DNA from: Mycolicibacterium moriokaense
GTDB lineage: Bacteria > Actinomycetota > Actinomycetes > Mycobacteriales > Mycobacteriaceae
Assembly: GCF_003347205.1 (NCBI RefSeq)
Contig: NZ_QQBJ01000007.1
Location: 186,001 to 250,000, forward strand
Direction: 5' to 3'
DNA length: 64,000 bases
The notes beneath the pieces were generated by a model. The model did no database searches. It saw only the letters and a program-made list of their open reading frames with translations, and had not been told where the DNA came from. The position numbers and the translations under genes were made by a program. Below, in pieces: positions 34,976-43,090 of the stretch; position 1 is the first letter of the stretch, and every line of letters begins with the position of its first letter.

Positions 34976-35664
34976 GTGACAACAAGCACGTCGGTGAAGA
35001 GACGGTGGACGACGACGCGGCTCGAGTGGAGGTCGGCGCTGACACCGAGGCCGACGAGACGACCGAGACGACCGAGACGACCGAGACGACCGAGACGTCG
35101 GGTAGGCATGCCGCCCCCGACGTGGAGATCACCGAAGAAGACGAGGCCGCGGTCGCCAGTTTCGCCGAGCCCAAACGGAAGACGGACTGGTCGCGGGTCG
35201 TCGCATTCGGTCTGCTTCCTGCGCTCGCCTTTCTGTTGGTCATCGCTGCCGGCGTGCTGAAATTCATGGACTCCGGCGTCCGCGAGAGCGATGTCGCTCG
35301 TGAGAAGTCGATGCAGGCCGCGACCGAGGGCACCATAGCGTTGCTCTCGTACAAGCCCGACACCGTCGAACAGCAGTTGACGGCCGCACGGGACCGGCTG
35401 ACCGGTGAATTCCGGGATGAGTACACCGACCTGACCAACAACGTCGTCATCCCCGGCGCCAAGCAGAAGCAGATCTCGGCGGTGGCCAGCGTCCCGGGCG
35501 CATCGTCGGTGTCGGCCAACCCCGGTGAGGCGGTCGTGCTGCTGTTCGTCAACCAGACGGTGACCGTCGGAAACTCCGCACCCACCGACACCGCATCCAG
35601 TGTGCGCCTGACGCTGAACAAGGTCGGCGACCGCTGGCTGATCTCGAAGTTCGAACCGGTCTAG
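34972..35664 (+). CDS. Mce-associated membrane protein (Mas) 2
   Basis: The 230-residue paralogue has a similar layout: an acidic tail with a TETTETTET run, one membrane helix (RVVAFGLLPALAFLLVIAAG) and a Mas domain ending RLTLNKVGDRWLISKFEPV. The run comes from four copies of the 9-bp unit GAGACGACC (35056-35091), a possible length-variable tract. It is translationally coupled to Mas 1 by ATGA. Confidence 0.88.
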   Translation: MSDNKHVGEETVDDDAARVEVGADTEADETTETTETTETTETSGRHAAPDVEITEEDEAAVASFAEPKRKTDWSRVVAFGLLPALAFLLVIAAGVLKFMDSGVRESDVAREKSMQAATEGTIALLSYKPDTVEQQLTAARDRLTGEFRDEYTDLTNNVVIPGAKQKQISAVASVPGASSVSANPGEAVVLLFVNQTVTVGNSAPTDTASSVRLTLNKVGDRWLISKFEPV

Positions 35665-35671
35665 CCCGCTG

Positions 35672-36577
35672 GTGAGGGAGCCGGAGTGGATTGACATCGC
35701 GACCCCCTCGGTTCAGCTGCGCGCATTGACGTGGGGCTCGCCTGATGCGCCGATCGCGTTGTGCCTGCATGGGTTTCCCGACACTGCGTGGGGCTGGCGC
35801 AAAGTCACGCCACGGCTCGTCGACGCGGGCTGGCGCGTGGTGGCCCCGTTCATGCGGGGCTACGCACCGTCGTCGATCGCCGCCGACGGCAGTTACCACG
35901 TCGGCGCGTTGATGGACGACGCGCTGCGCGTGCTGGACGCCGCGGGGCCGACCGGCCGTGACGTGGTGATCGGCCACGATTGGGGTGCGATGACGGCCGC
36001 CGGGCTTGCCGCACTGCCGGACAGCCCGTTCGTCCGGTCGGTGATCATGTCGATACCCCCTTTCGCGGCATACCAACCGTGGGGCCGCGCGCCCGATCAA
36101 CTACGGCTGGTGGCGCAGATTCCCCGGCAACTGCTGCGCAGCTGGTACATCATGTATTTCCAATTGCCTTGGCTGCCTGAGCTTTCCGCGTCGCACGTGG
36201 TGCCGATGCTGTGGCGGCAGTGGTCGCCGGGCTATGACGAGGCGGACGAGGACGTCGGCTTCGTCGAGGACGCCATCGGCGCACCCGAGAACTGGCGCGC
36301 CGCAATCACCATGTACAGGCAGAACTTTCGCGGCACCAAGCCGCCCGGCGATTACGCCGACCTGCATGCGCTGTTCATGAAGCCGCCTGCGATGCCGTTC
36401 CTCTACCTGCACGGCGACGACGACGGCTGCATGGCGCCCGATTACATCGCCTGGGTCGAGCGCTTGCTGTCGCCGGATTCAGACGCGTTCGTGGTCGAGG
36501 GCGCGGGGCACTTCCTTCAGCTCGAGCAGCCCGACGAGGTCGCACGGCACATCGTCGGCTTCATCGGGCGCGTCTGA
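35672..36577 (+). CDS. Alpha/beta hydrolase, epoxide-hydrolase-like
   Basis: The 301-residue protein has the oxyanion motif HGFPDTAWGWR and a nucleophile elbow GHDWGAMTAAG with aspartate, not serine, as nucleophile. Further residues are an acid in HGDDDGCM and the histidine in EGAGHFLQLEQPDEV. Asp-nucleophile hydrolases of this type are epoxide hydrolases or haloalkane dehalogenases; HGFP and the cap length favour an Eph-type epoxide hydrolase. The GTG start lies 7 bp after Mas 2, so it may share its transcript. Confidence 0.85.
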   Translation: MREPEWIDIATPSVQLRALTWGSPDAPIALCLHGFPDTAWGWRKVTPRLVDAGWRVVAPFMRGYAPSSIAADGSYHVGALMDDALRVLDAAGPTGRDVVIGHDWGAMTAAGLAALPDSPFVRSVIMSIPPFAAYQPWGRAPDQLRLVAQIPRQLLRSWYIMYFQLPWLPELSASHVVPMLWRQWSPGYDEADEDVGFVEDAIGAPENWRAAITMYRQNFRGTKPPGDYADLHALFMKPPAMPFLYLHGDDDGCMAPDYIAWVERLLSPDSDAFVVEGAGHFLQLEQPDEVARHIVGFIGRV

Positions 36578-36591
36578 CCGGGGTCCAGGCG

Positions 36592-37848
36592 ATGGACCGG
36601 CTCGCAGCGGTCGACGCGCAGGCGTACTGGATAGCGGAGAAGATACCCAGCGACCAGTTCCTGCTCTACGGGTTCGCAGGCGTCCCTGCGGATCTGGAAC
36701 AGGCGATGGACGAGGTACGCACCCGGGCGAACGCGTGCGCGGACCTTCGGCTGCGGGTCCGCGACGGTGGACCGTTGGTCTACCCGGCGTGGGCGAGCGG
36801 CGTGGTGCAACCGGACCGCTTCACGGTGCACGCGCTGGAGGACAACAGCTGGGCGGGCTGTCTGGCCGCTGTGTGCGCACTGGCCGAGGACCAACTCGAC
36901 CCGCGGCTGTGGCCGTGGCGGATGCACGTCTTCACCGACATCGACGGCGTGCCGAACACGCCGGGGGCGGGGACGGTAGTCGTCGTGCAGATGTCGCATG
37001 CACTCGCCGACGGCGCGCGGTCGTCGGCGCTGGCGGCCTGGCTGTTCGGTCGCGCGGTCGACATCGCGCCGGTGAGCACGCCACGGCTGCGCGGCGTCAG
37101 GCTTCCGTGGCGCAGCGTGCGCGCCGCGACGGCTCACCGCCGGCTGGTCCGTGACACCGAGGCCGGTGTGGTGCCCCCGCAGGCGGACTCGCGCCCCGCG
37201 CTTCGCAGCAATTCTCGACCCGCGGGCATACGCAGCGTGCGCACCCTGATCCGGCACCGCGATCGGCTGCCCGGTCCGACCGTGACGATCGGTGTCCTGT
37301 GTGCGGTGTCGACCGCGCTGTCGGGCCAGCTGCGCGAGCTGGGCGACGATCCGTCAACGCTGGGGGCCGAGGTTCCGATGGCCAAATCCGTTGCCCGCGA
37401 GGCGCACAACCACTACGGCAACGTGAGTATCGGGCTCTACCCCGAGCTGGGCCTCGACGAGCGGGCCGACAGAATCGCCGCCGACCTGGCGGATCGTCGT
37501 CGACGCGCCGCACACCCGGCGATGCGGGCAGCCAGCCGGGCGTTCGCCGCCGTGCCCGCGCCGCTGCTGCGCTGGGGGGTCGCGCAATTCGATCCGACCG
37601 TCCGCTCGCCGCTCGTCACCGGCAACACCGTGGTCTCCAGCGTGAACAGGGGGCCTGCGGACCTCCGCTTCGGCGACGTGCCCGTGGTGGTGACGGCCGG
37701 CTACCCGGCGCTGTCTCCGATGATGGGCGTCGTGCACGGCGTGCACGGCATCGGCGACACCATTGCCGTCAGTGTTCATGCCGCGGAGTCGGCGATCGGC
37801 GAGGTCGACCAATACCTCGCCCGGCTCGACGCCGCGCTGTCGGGCTGA
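36592..37848 (+). CDS. WS/DGAT-like acyltransferase-fold protein
   Basis: The 418-residue protein has the two-lobed condensation-type fold of wax ester synthase/diacylglycerol acyltransferases. The active-site motif reads MSHALADGARS, so the usual HHxxxDG has serine in place of the first histidine; the second His and DG remain. The C-terminal NVSIGLYPE and SVNRGPADLRFGDVPV match the family. Whether it is a true acyl-CoA:alcohol/diacylglycerol transferase is unsure. It lies 14 bp after the epoxide-hydrolase-like gene and converges on a pseudogene. Confidence 0.65.
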   Translation: MDRLAAVDAQAYWIAEKIPSDQFLLYGFAGVPADLEQAMDEVRTRANACADLRLRVRDGGPLVYPAWASGVVQPDRFTVHALEDNSWAGCLAAVCALAEDQLDPRLWPWRMHVFTDIDGVPNTPGAGTVVVVQMSHALADGARSSALAAWLFGRAVDIAPVSTPRLRGVRLPWRSVRAATAHRRLVRDTEAGVVPPQADSRPALRSNSRPAGIRSVRTLIRHRDRLPGPTVTIGVLCAVSTALSGQLRELGDDPSTLGAEVPMAKSVAREAHNHYGNVSIGLYPELGLDERADRIAADLADRRRRAAHPAMRAASRAFAAVPAPLLRWGVAQFDPTVRSPLVTGNTVVSSVNRGPADLRFGDVPVVVTAGYPALSPMMGVVHGVHGIGDTIAVSVHAAESAIGEVDQYLARLDAALSG

Positions 37849-37858
37849 GCGGCTCGGT

Positions 37859-38470
37859 CTAGGCGCCGCGCAACAGCCCGAACGCCCAGTTCGTGCCGAA
37901 GCCGCACCGCAGGGCGAGGTGGATCCAGAGCAATGCGTAGGCCTCGAACAATCGGGCAAGGTCGAGGCCACCCGCGTCGACGGTCTCGAACCCTAATTCG
38001 GTGACGAGGCTGCCGGTGATCTGCTTGGCGTCGTCATGGTCACCGCAGATGAACATTACCGGCGCAGAGGGTAATTGCGGGTGGTCCATCATCGGCGCGC
38101 CGATCTGGTTCATCGCCTTGCAGACCCGCGCTCCGGGTGACCACGCCGCTACCTGCTCCGCACCCGATGTCGTATGCCCGACTTCCAACGCCGAGAAATC
38201 ATCGGTCAGCGGGTTGGTGCAGTCGATGACGACCTTTCCGGACAGGTCGCCGCATGCCGCGACCGCCTGGGCGGTACCTTGCCACGGAGTACACAGGACC
38301 ACGACCTCGCTGTGGGCCGCTGCCTGCGAATTCGATGTGACGGCATCGCCGAGATCGGAGTATTTCGGGTCGGCGGGGGAGCGGACGCCGTAGATGACGT
38401 CATGGTCCGCCTGTCAGGCTCCACCGAGAGCGCGCCCGACATTTCCGGCTCCGATGATGGCGATTCTCAC
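37859..38470 (-). pseudogene. F420-NADP/NAD(P)-binding oxidoreductase disrupted by an in-frame stop
   Basis: Reading from the GTG at 38468-38470, the frame gives MRIAIIGAGNVGRALGGA, a Rossmann GxGxxG start, then a TGA (38414-38416). The same frame then continues QADHDVIYGVRSPADPKYSD and runs to the normal end at 37859, including CTPWQGTAQAVA, IDCTNPL and NQIG. Both halves match the NADPH-dependent F420 reductase/NAD-binding family, about 204 codons together. The loss of one sense codon or a local deletion near 38415 explains the break. The next in-frame start codon lies well past the nucleotide site, so a functional enzyme is unlikely. Confidence 0.8.
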
Positions 38471-38490
38471 GGGGGCTACGCTCTACGGCC

Positions 38491-38517
38491 GTGCGGTCAG
38501 GGCGGGTAAGACCGCAC
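38491..38517. promoter_or_regulatory. Perfect inverted repeat, likely HxlR operator
   Basis: GTGCGGTC (38491-38498) and GACCGCAC (38510-38517) are perfect 8-bp arms with an 11-nt spacer, in the short gap between the divergent oxidoreductase remnant and the HxlR remnant. Confidence 0.6.
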
Positions 38518-38546
38518 TTTAAGGTGCAACGCACCGGGAGGTAAGT

Positions 38547-38869
38547 GTGGACGACCAGTTGGGATGTCGGATCGAGGCGACGCTCGCGGTGATCGGCGGA
38601 AAGTGGAAGGCGGTGTTGATCTTTCACATGATGCGCGGTGGTCCGCATCGCTTCGCCGAACTCAGACGCAAGACGGGCGGAATCAGCGACCGGGTGCTCA
38701 CTCGACAGCTCGCGAACTGGAGACCGATGGGGTTGTCCGGCGGGAGGTTTTCGCCGAGGTGCCACCGCGCGTCGAGTACTCGCTGACCGAGTACGGCGAA
38801 TCGCTGCAACCGGTGACCGAGGCGATGTGTCAGGGGGGTAAGCGGCACATGGCCGAGGGGGCCGCGTAG
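38547..38869 (+). pseudogene. HxlR-family regulator with frameshift
   Basis: From GTG 38547 the frame gives [20 protein letters not shown] and the wHTH segment [20 protein letters not shown], then drifts off-family ([12 protein letters not shown]). A shift of one base near 38709-38711 gives [20 protein letters not shown] and [15 protein letters not shown], the normal HxlR wing and C-terminus, ending at 38869. One deleted base in the CTCGCG region accounts for this. GGGAGG lies before the start. HxlR proteins normally control the adjacent oxidoreductase, which here is also broken. Confidence 0.82.
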
Positions 38870-38915
38870 CCGCCCCCGCCGGCGGCGATGACACCGCCGC
38901 GAAATTGGTCGCCTG

Positions 38916-39527
38916 TCAGGCTGTGGAGCGCAGTGACCCGATCCCGACGTCGAGCGCGGCCTCCAGATAGCCGATGTCGCCCGTCGCCAGCAGCACGCCG
39001 ACGCCACCTTGAATGCCCGCAAGCAGGGCCGCGGCGACCCGGTCTGCGTCCAGCCGCGCGTCTGCCCTGTGCACGCTTTGCATATGCCGGACGCCGTGCG
39101 CGATCTCTCTGTGCCACTTGTCCATCAACGCAGACGTGACGGCCTGCGCGCCCGGTGTGGTGCGGCCGATCTCAGACATCAACACCGCCAGCGGGCAGTG
39201 CTGACCCTGGTGCCGGTACCGGTCCACCACCGCGTCGCGCCATCGCTGCCACGCGGCCCAGGAAGTCAGTTCGCCCAGATATGGCTGCTGGTCGTCGAGC
39301 ACCATCTGCGCCTCGTACTCGGCCACCGCCAGGAGGAGTTGCTCTTTGCCGCCGGGGAAGTAGTGGAACAGTTGGCTCTTCGAGGTGTGAGTACGCGCAA
39401 GGATGTCGTCCAGGGTTGCGACGGATATGCCCGCTTCGCGGATCTCGGCCGCCGCGCCCTCCACGATGCGTTGGCGCGTCGCCCGTCCCTTGGCCGTCAG
39501 ATTGTGGACTTGCGGGTCCATTTTCAT
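38916..39527 (-). CDS. TetR-family regulator next to SDR
   Basis: The 203-residue protein has the helix-turn-helix ISVATLDDILARTHTSKSQL followed by FHYFPGGKEQLLLAVAEYEA, and a helical ligand domain of about 140 residues with CPLAVLMSEIGRTTPGAQAV, as in the LmrA/QacR-like TetR subgroup. Start at ATG 39525-39527 (MKMDPQVHNLTAKGRATRQR) was chosen because the longer frame would run into the divergent SDR start; a start at 39521 is also possible. A 16-bp palindrome lies just upstream. Confidence 0.82.
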   Translation of the reverse strand: MKMDPQVHNLTAKGRATRQRIVEGAAAEIREAGISVATLDDILARTHTSKSQLFHYFPGGKEQLLLAVAEYEAQMVLDDQQPYLGELTSWAAWQRWRDAVVDRYRHQGQHCPLAVLMSEIGRTTPGAQAVTSALMDKWHREIAHGVRHMQSVHRADARLDADRVAAALLAGIQGGVGVLLATGDIGYLEAALDVGIGSLRSTA

Positions 39528-39539
39528 CGGCGGAGCATC

Positions 39540-39555
39540 TGGACTCATGAGTCCA
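39540..39555. promoter_or_regulatory. Perfect 16-bp palindrome over the SDR start codon
   Basis: TGGACTCATGAGTCCA is a perfect palindrome in the 19-bp gap between the divergent TetR and SDR genes. The ATG of the SDR lies at its centre, so TetR binding would block the start itself. Confidence 0.7.
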
Positions 39556-40311
39556 AACAATACGCGGCTGGCAGGCCGCACAGCACTGGTCACCGGGTCT
39601 ACCGGCGGCCTCGGGGTGGCCATCGCGTCGGCGCTTGCCGCGGCGGGGGCATTCGTAGTCGTCAGCGGCCGTGATGAGTTACGCGGAGACTCCGTCGCCG
39701 CCGGTATCCGCGCCCGCGGTGGCGGCGCCGAGTTCGTCGCCGCGGACATCGGTGTCGGGGAACCCGAGGTGAGGCGCCTCGCCGAAGAGGCAGCCGGTGC
39801 GGCAGGTGGGCACATCGACATCCTGGTGAACAACGCTGCGATGCTGCTGCTGCCGACGCCGACCGCCGATGTGCCCGAACAGATCCTTCGCGACGCATTC
39901 GGTGTCAATGTGTCCGCACCGTTCCTGCTCACCGGCCTCATCGCGCCCGCGATGGCCCGGCGAGGACACGGCGCCGTGGTCAACATCGGTTCGATCACCG
40001 GACTGCGCGGCAGCGATGGTTCGGCCGTTTACGAGGCCAACAAGGCGTCGATCCACTCGCTGACCCGGTCATGGGCGGCCGAATACGGGCCGTCGGGCGT
40101 GCGGGTGAACGCCGTTGCGCCGGGTCCGATCGCGACCGAACGCCAGGCGGAGTTCGCGGCGCACGTAGCGCCGATACTGGCCCGCATCCCTTCGCGCCGG
40201 ATGAGCACACCGGATGAGGTTGCCGCCGCGGTCGTCTTTCTAGCCGGCGACGACGCCGCGAACATCCATGGTGCTGTGCTCAGCGTGGACGGCGGATGGG
40301 CAGCGGTTTAG
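39547..40311 (+). CDS. Short-chain dehydrogenase/reductase
   Basis: The 254-residue classical SDR has the TGxxxGxG cofactor motif (VTGSTGGLGVAIASAL), NNAAMLLL, the catalytic serine in VVNIGSITGLRG, and YEANK for the catalytic Tyr/Lys, then the PGPIATE loop. The arginine in VSGRDE after strand 2 suggests NADP(H) preference. ATG 39547 is the start. It is divergent from a TetR and likely repressed by it through the shared palindrome. Confidence 0.88.
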   Translation: MSPNNTRLAGRTALVTGSTGGLGVAIASALAAAGAFVVVSGRDELRGDSVAAGIRARGGGAEFVAADIGVGEPEVRRLAEEAAGAAGGHIDILVNNAAMLLLPTPTADVPEQILRDAFGVNVSAPFLLTGLIAPAMARRGHGAVVNIGSITGLRGSDGSAVYEANKASIHSLTRSWAAEYGPSGVRVNAVAPGPIATERQAEFAAHVAPILARIPSRRMSTPDEVAAAVVFLAGDDAANIHGAVLSVDGGWAAV

Positions 40312-40331
40312 AACAACGCCTGTCCCAGCGT

Positions 40332-40345
40332 TAGAACACGTTCTA
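40332..40345. promoter_or_regulatory. Perfect KstR-type box
   Basis: TAGAACACGTTCTA matches the KstR consensus TnnAACnnGTTnnA exactly and is nearly palindromic. It lies 12 bp before the DUF3556 ATG; a -10-like TAGTCT (40344-40349) overlaps its end, so binding would block a leaderless promoter. Confidence 0.75.
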
Positions 40346-40357
40346 GTCTGGGTGGTC

Positions 40358-42127
40358 ATGGGATTCCTGAAACCGGACATGCCCGTCGTCGACTTCGCCG
40401 AGTGGAGCAAGGGCACGCGCTCGGAGAAGATCCGCCCGATGGCCCAGCACTGGGCCGAGGTCGGCTTCGGCACGCCGGTGGTGATGCACCTGTTCTACGT
40501 GGTCAAGATCCTGCTCTACATCCTGGGCGGCTGGTTGTTCGCACTGGCCACCACCGGGGTCGACGGGTTCACCAATGTGGCGCAGTGGTGGACCGAGCCG
40601 ATCGTCTTCGAGAAGGTGGTGCTCTACACCATGCTCTTCGAGGTGATCGGCCTCGGCTGCGGCTTCGGGCCGCTGAACAACCGATTCTTCCCGCCGCTGG
40701 GCTCGATCCTGTACTGGTTGCGGCCCAACACCATTCGGCTGCCGCCCTGGCCGAACCGGGTGCCGCTGACAAAGGGCACCGCCCGCACCCCGATCGACGT
40801 CGCGCTGTACGGGGCGCTGCTGGTGATACTGGTGGTCGCGCTGGTCTCCAACGGCACGGGACCGATACCTGCGCTCGGCACCGAGATCGGTGTGCTGCCG
40901 ATGTGGCAGATCTGGACCATCCTCGGCCTGCTGGCGGTCGCCGGGCTACGGGACAAGGTGATCTTCCTGGCCGCGCGCGGCGAGGTGTACGGCTCGTTCA
41001 CGGTGGCGTTTCTGTTCGCCGGCTACGGCGTCGACCTGATCATCGCGGCCAAGCTGGTGTGCGTCGCGATCTGGATGGGCGCCGCGACGTCGAAGCTGAA
41101 CAAGCACTTCCCGTTCGTGATCTCGACGATGATGTCGAACAACCCGCTGATCCGGACGAAATGGCTGAAGCGCAAGTTCTTCGAGCGCTTTCCCGACGAT
41201 CTGCGCCCGGGGCGGGTGTCGCGGGTCATCGCGCACTTCTCCACCGCGATCGAGATGCTGGTGCCGCTGGCGCTGTTGTTCTCCCACGGCGGCTGGCCGA
41301 CGGCCATCGCGGCGTTCGTGATGCTCTGCTTCCATTTCGGCATCCTGTCGGCGATCCCGATGGGAGTTCCGTTGGAGTGGAACGTCTTCATGATGTTCTC
41401 GGTCATCGCGTTGTTCGTCGGGCATGCCGAAGTCGGGCTGTCGGACATGACCACCCCGCTGCCCGTGCTGCTGTTCGCGCTGCTCGCCACCATCGTCGTG
41501 CTCGGAAACCTCTTCCCGCGCAAGATCTCGTTTCTGCCGGGCATGCGGTACTACGCGGGCAACTGGGACACGTCGTGGTGGTGCATCAAGCCGTCGGCCA
41601 ACGAGAAGATCGACCGCGGCCTGGTCGCGATCGCGAGCATGCCGGCGTCGCAGCTGGAGAAGTTCTACGGCAGCCAAGAGCAGGCGATGATCTACCTCTA
41701 CAAGGGATATGCGTTCCGCGGCTTCAACTCTCACGGCAAGGCACTGCTGACCCTCGTGCACAACGTGTTGGCGGGTCGTAACGAGGACGACTACGTCATC
41801 ACCGAGGGGGAGCGGCTGTGCAGCACGGCGATCGGGTGGAACTTCGGCGACGGCCACATGCACAACGAGCAGCTGATCAACGCAATGCAGGAACGCTGCG
41901 GTTTCGAGCCGGGCGAGGTGCGGGTGATCCTGCTCGATGCGCAGCCGATTCATCGACAGCGCCAGGAATACCGCCTGGTCGACGCGGCGACGGGGGAGTT
42001 CGAGCGAGGCTATGTGAACGTCGCCGACATGGTGACGGGCCAACCATGGAGCGACGACATCCCCGTGCACGTCGAATGGTCTTCTAAACCATCGAGTCTG
42101 CGCACAGATCGCGAAACGAGCCCATAA
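40358..42127 (+). CDS. DUF3556 integral membrane protein
   Basis: The 589-residue protein has several membrane helices in the first two thirds (for example VVMHLFYVVKILLYILGGWL and VMLCFHFGILSAIPMGVPLE). A soluble C-terminal part of about 150 residues follows (HNEQLINAMQERCGFEPGEV). This is the DUF3556 family, abundant in mycobacteria but not functionally defined. The perfect KstR-type box and leaderless promoter just upstream tie it to the cholesterol/lipid regulon. ATG 40358 is the start. It converges on the FadR-type gene with a hairpin between. Confidence 0.8.
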   Translation: MGFLKPDMPVVDFAEWSKGTRSEKIRPMAQHWAEVGFGTPVVMHLFYVVKILLYILGGWLFALATTGVDGFTNVAQWWTEPIVFEKVVLYTMLFEVIGLGCGFGPLNNRFFPPLGSILYWLRPNTIRLPPWPNRVPLTKGTARTPIDVALYGALLVILVVALVSNGTGPIPALGTEIGVLPMWQIWTILGLLAVAGLRDKVIFLAARGEVYGSFTVAFLFAGYGVDLIIAAKLVCVAIWMGAATSKLNKHFPFVISTMMSNNPLIRTKWLKRKFFERFPDDLRPGRVSRVIAHFSTAIEMLVPLALLFSHGGWPTAIAAFVMLCFHFGILSAIPMGVPLEWNVFMMFSVIALFVGHAEVGLSDMTTPLPVLLFALLATIVVLGNLFPRKISFLPGMRYYAGNWDTSWWCIKPSANEKIDRGLVAIASMPASQLEKFYGSQEQAMIYLYKGYAFRGFNSHGKALLTLVHNVLAGRNEDDYVITEGERLCSTAIGWNFGDGHMHNEQLINAMQERCGFEPGEVRVILLDAQPIHRQRQEYRLVDAATGEFERGYVNVADMVTGQPWSDDIPVHVEWSSKPSSLRTDRETSP

Positions 42128-42144
42128 CGCGATCTCCCCGCAGA
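42097..42144. terminator. Two-stem hairpin between convergent DUF3556 and FadR genes
   Basis: AGATCGCG (42106-42113) and CGCGATCT (42128-42135) form an 8-bp stem, enclosed by outer arms TCTGCG and CGCAGA. It overlaps the last codons of the DUF3556 gene. Probably a bidirectional terminator. Confidence 0.5.
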
Positions 42145-42156
42145 ATCGATGGGCTG

Positions 42157-42954
42157 CTAGCCGACGACGTCGCGGACCTTGACGGTCTCGAGCCCCTTCA
42201 GCAGCAGGTTGCGCGTGGTGTCGAGGTGCTTGCGCCAGTGCGCTTCGGCCGCCGCGGCATCACCGGAGCGCATGAACTCCATCAGCCGGTGGTAGGACCG
42301 CATCACCTTCTCGTAGTCGGCCTTCGACACCGGGCGGCGCTCCTTGAAGACGAAAGCCATGTGCCGCACCTGGATTTCGTGCAGCATGCCGGCCATCATG
42401 CCCAGCGTCGCATTTCCGGACAGCTCGACGAGCCTGCGATGAAACTCTCCCGTCGTCTCCGCGAGTCGTCCGGACTGCCAGCCCGCCGGGATGGTCTCGT
42501 CCAGCATGCGATCGAGTGCGTCGAAGGCATCGGTGGTGCCGGCCTCGGTGAGCAGCCGCACCGCCATCGGCTCGATTCCCGAGCGGGCGGTCATCACGTC
42601 CGAGATCGTGGCGCCGGACAGTTCGAGCAGCAGCCCTGCGGGCCGGGCGACGATCTCGGGTCCAGGCACTCGCACGCGCGCGCCGGTGCGCGATCCGCGG
42701 CGCACCTCGACCAGTCGCTCGGACTCCAGCACGCGCACGGCTTCTCGCAGCGTGGGTCGGCTGACGCCGAAGTGGGCCATCAACTCGGCCTCGTTGGGCA
42801 GGTAGTCGCCCTCCTTGAGCTGGCCGTCGACCACCATCCGGCGTAGCGTGCCCGCGACCAGCTCAGCCGTCTTCGGCGAGCGGATCGGGGCGCCGCCGGC
42901 AGACGGGACCGCGTCGGGTCCGATCATCGGCGCCAACGGCGTACTGCGAGCCAC
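42157..42954 (-). CDS. FadR-subfamily GntR regulator
   Basis: The 265-residue protein has an N-terminal winged helix-turn-helix with YLPNEAELMAHFGVSRPTLR and EAVRVLESERLVEVRRGSRT. An all-helical FCD domain follows that in FadR-type proteins binds a carboxylate or acyl-CoA, often with metal; a histidine-bearing FHRRLVELSGN segment fits. AGGAG precedes a cluster of TTG/GTG/GTG codons; GTG at 42952-42954 gives the best spacing and was chosen. The likely target is unknown; the region upstream contains GGTATACAAC around 42999. Confidence 0.82.
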   Translation of the reverse strand: MARSTPLAPMIGPDAVPSAGGAPIRSPKTAELVAGTLRRMVVDGQLKEGDYLPNEAELMAHFGVSRPTLREAVRVLESERLVEVRRGSRTGARVRVPGPEIVARPAGLLLELSGATISDVMTARSGIEPMAVRLLTEAGTTDAFDALDRMLDETIPAGWQSGRLAETTGEFHRRLVELSGNATLGMMAGMLHEIQVRHMAFVFKERRPVSKADYEKVMRSYHRLMEFMRSGDAAAAEAHWRKHLDTTRNLLLKGLETVKVRDVVG

Positions 42955-43090
42955 CACCAACTCCTGTTGTGCGTCAGGATCCCGGCCGGTGCCGGCCAGG
43001 TATACAACTCAGTAAACCATGTCGGATGGTTGGCGCAGGTGGCTCTGCAAACTACCAGCGCAGCGGCGGTAGCGGTGACACCATACGGCC

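Noticed and set aside
35056-35097. CRISPR-like direct repeats
   Set aside because: The 9-bp units are contiguous, in frame and encode a TET run; there are no spacers.
37859-38302. Treating the downstream part of the oxidoreductase as a separate 147-aa gene
   Set aside because: It lacks the nucleotide-binding N-terminus, which exists upstream in the same frame beyond a TGA.
38547-38786. Treating the first HxlR frame as a complete 79-aa regulator
   Set aside because: The sequence leaves the family after residue ~55 and the missing part is found intact one frame away.
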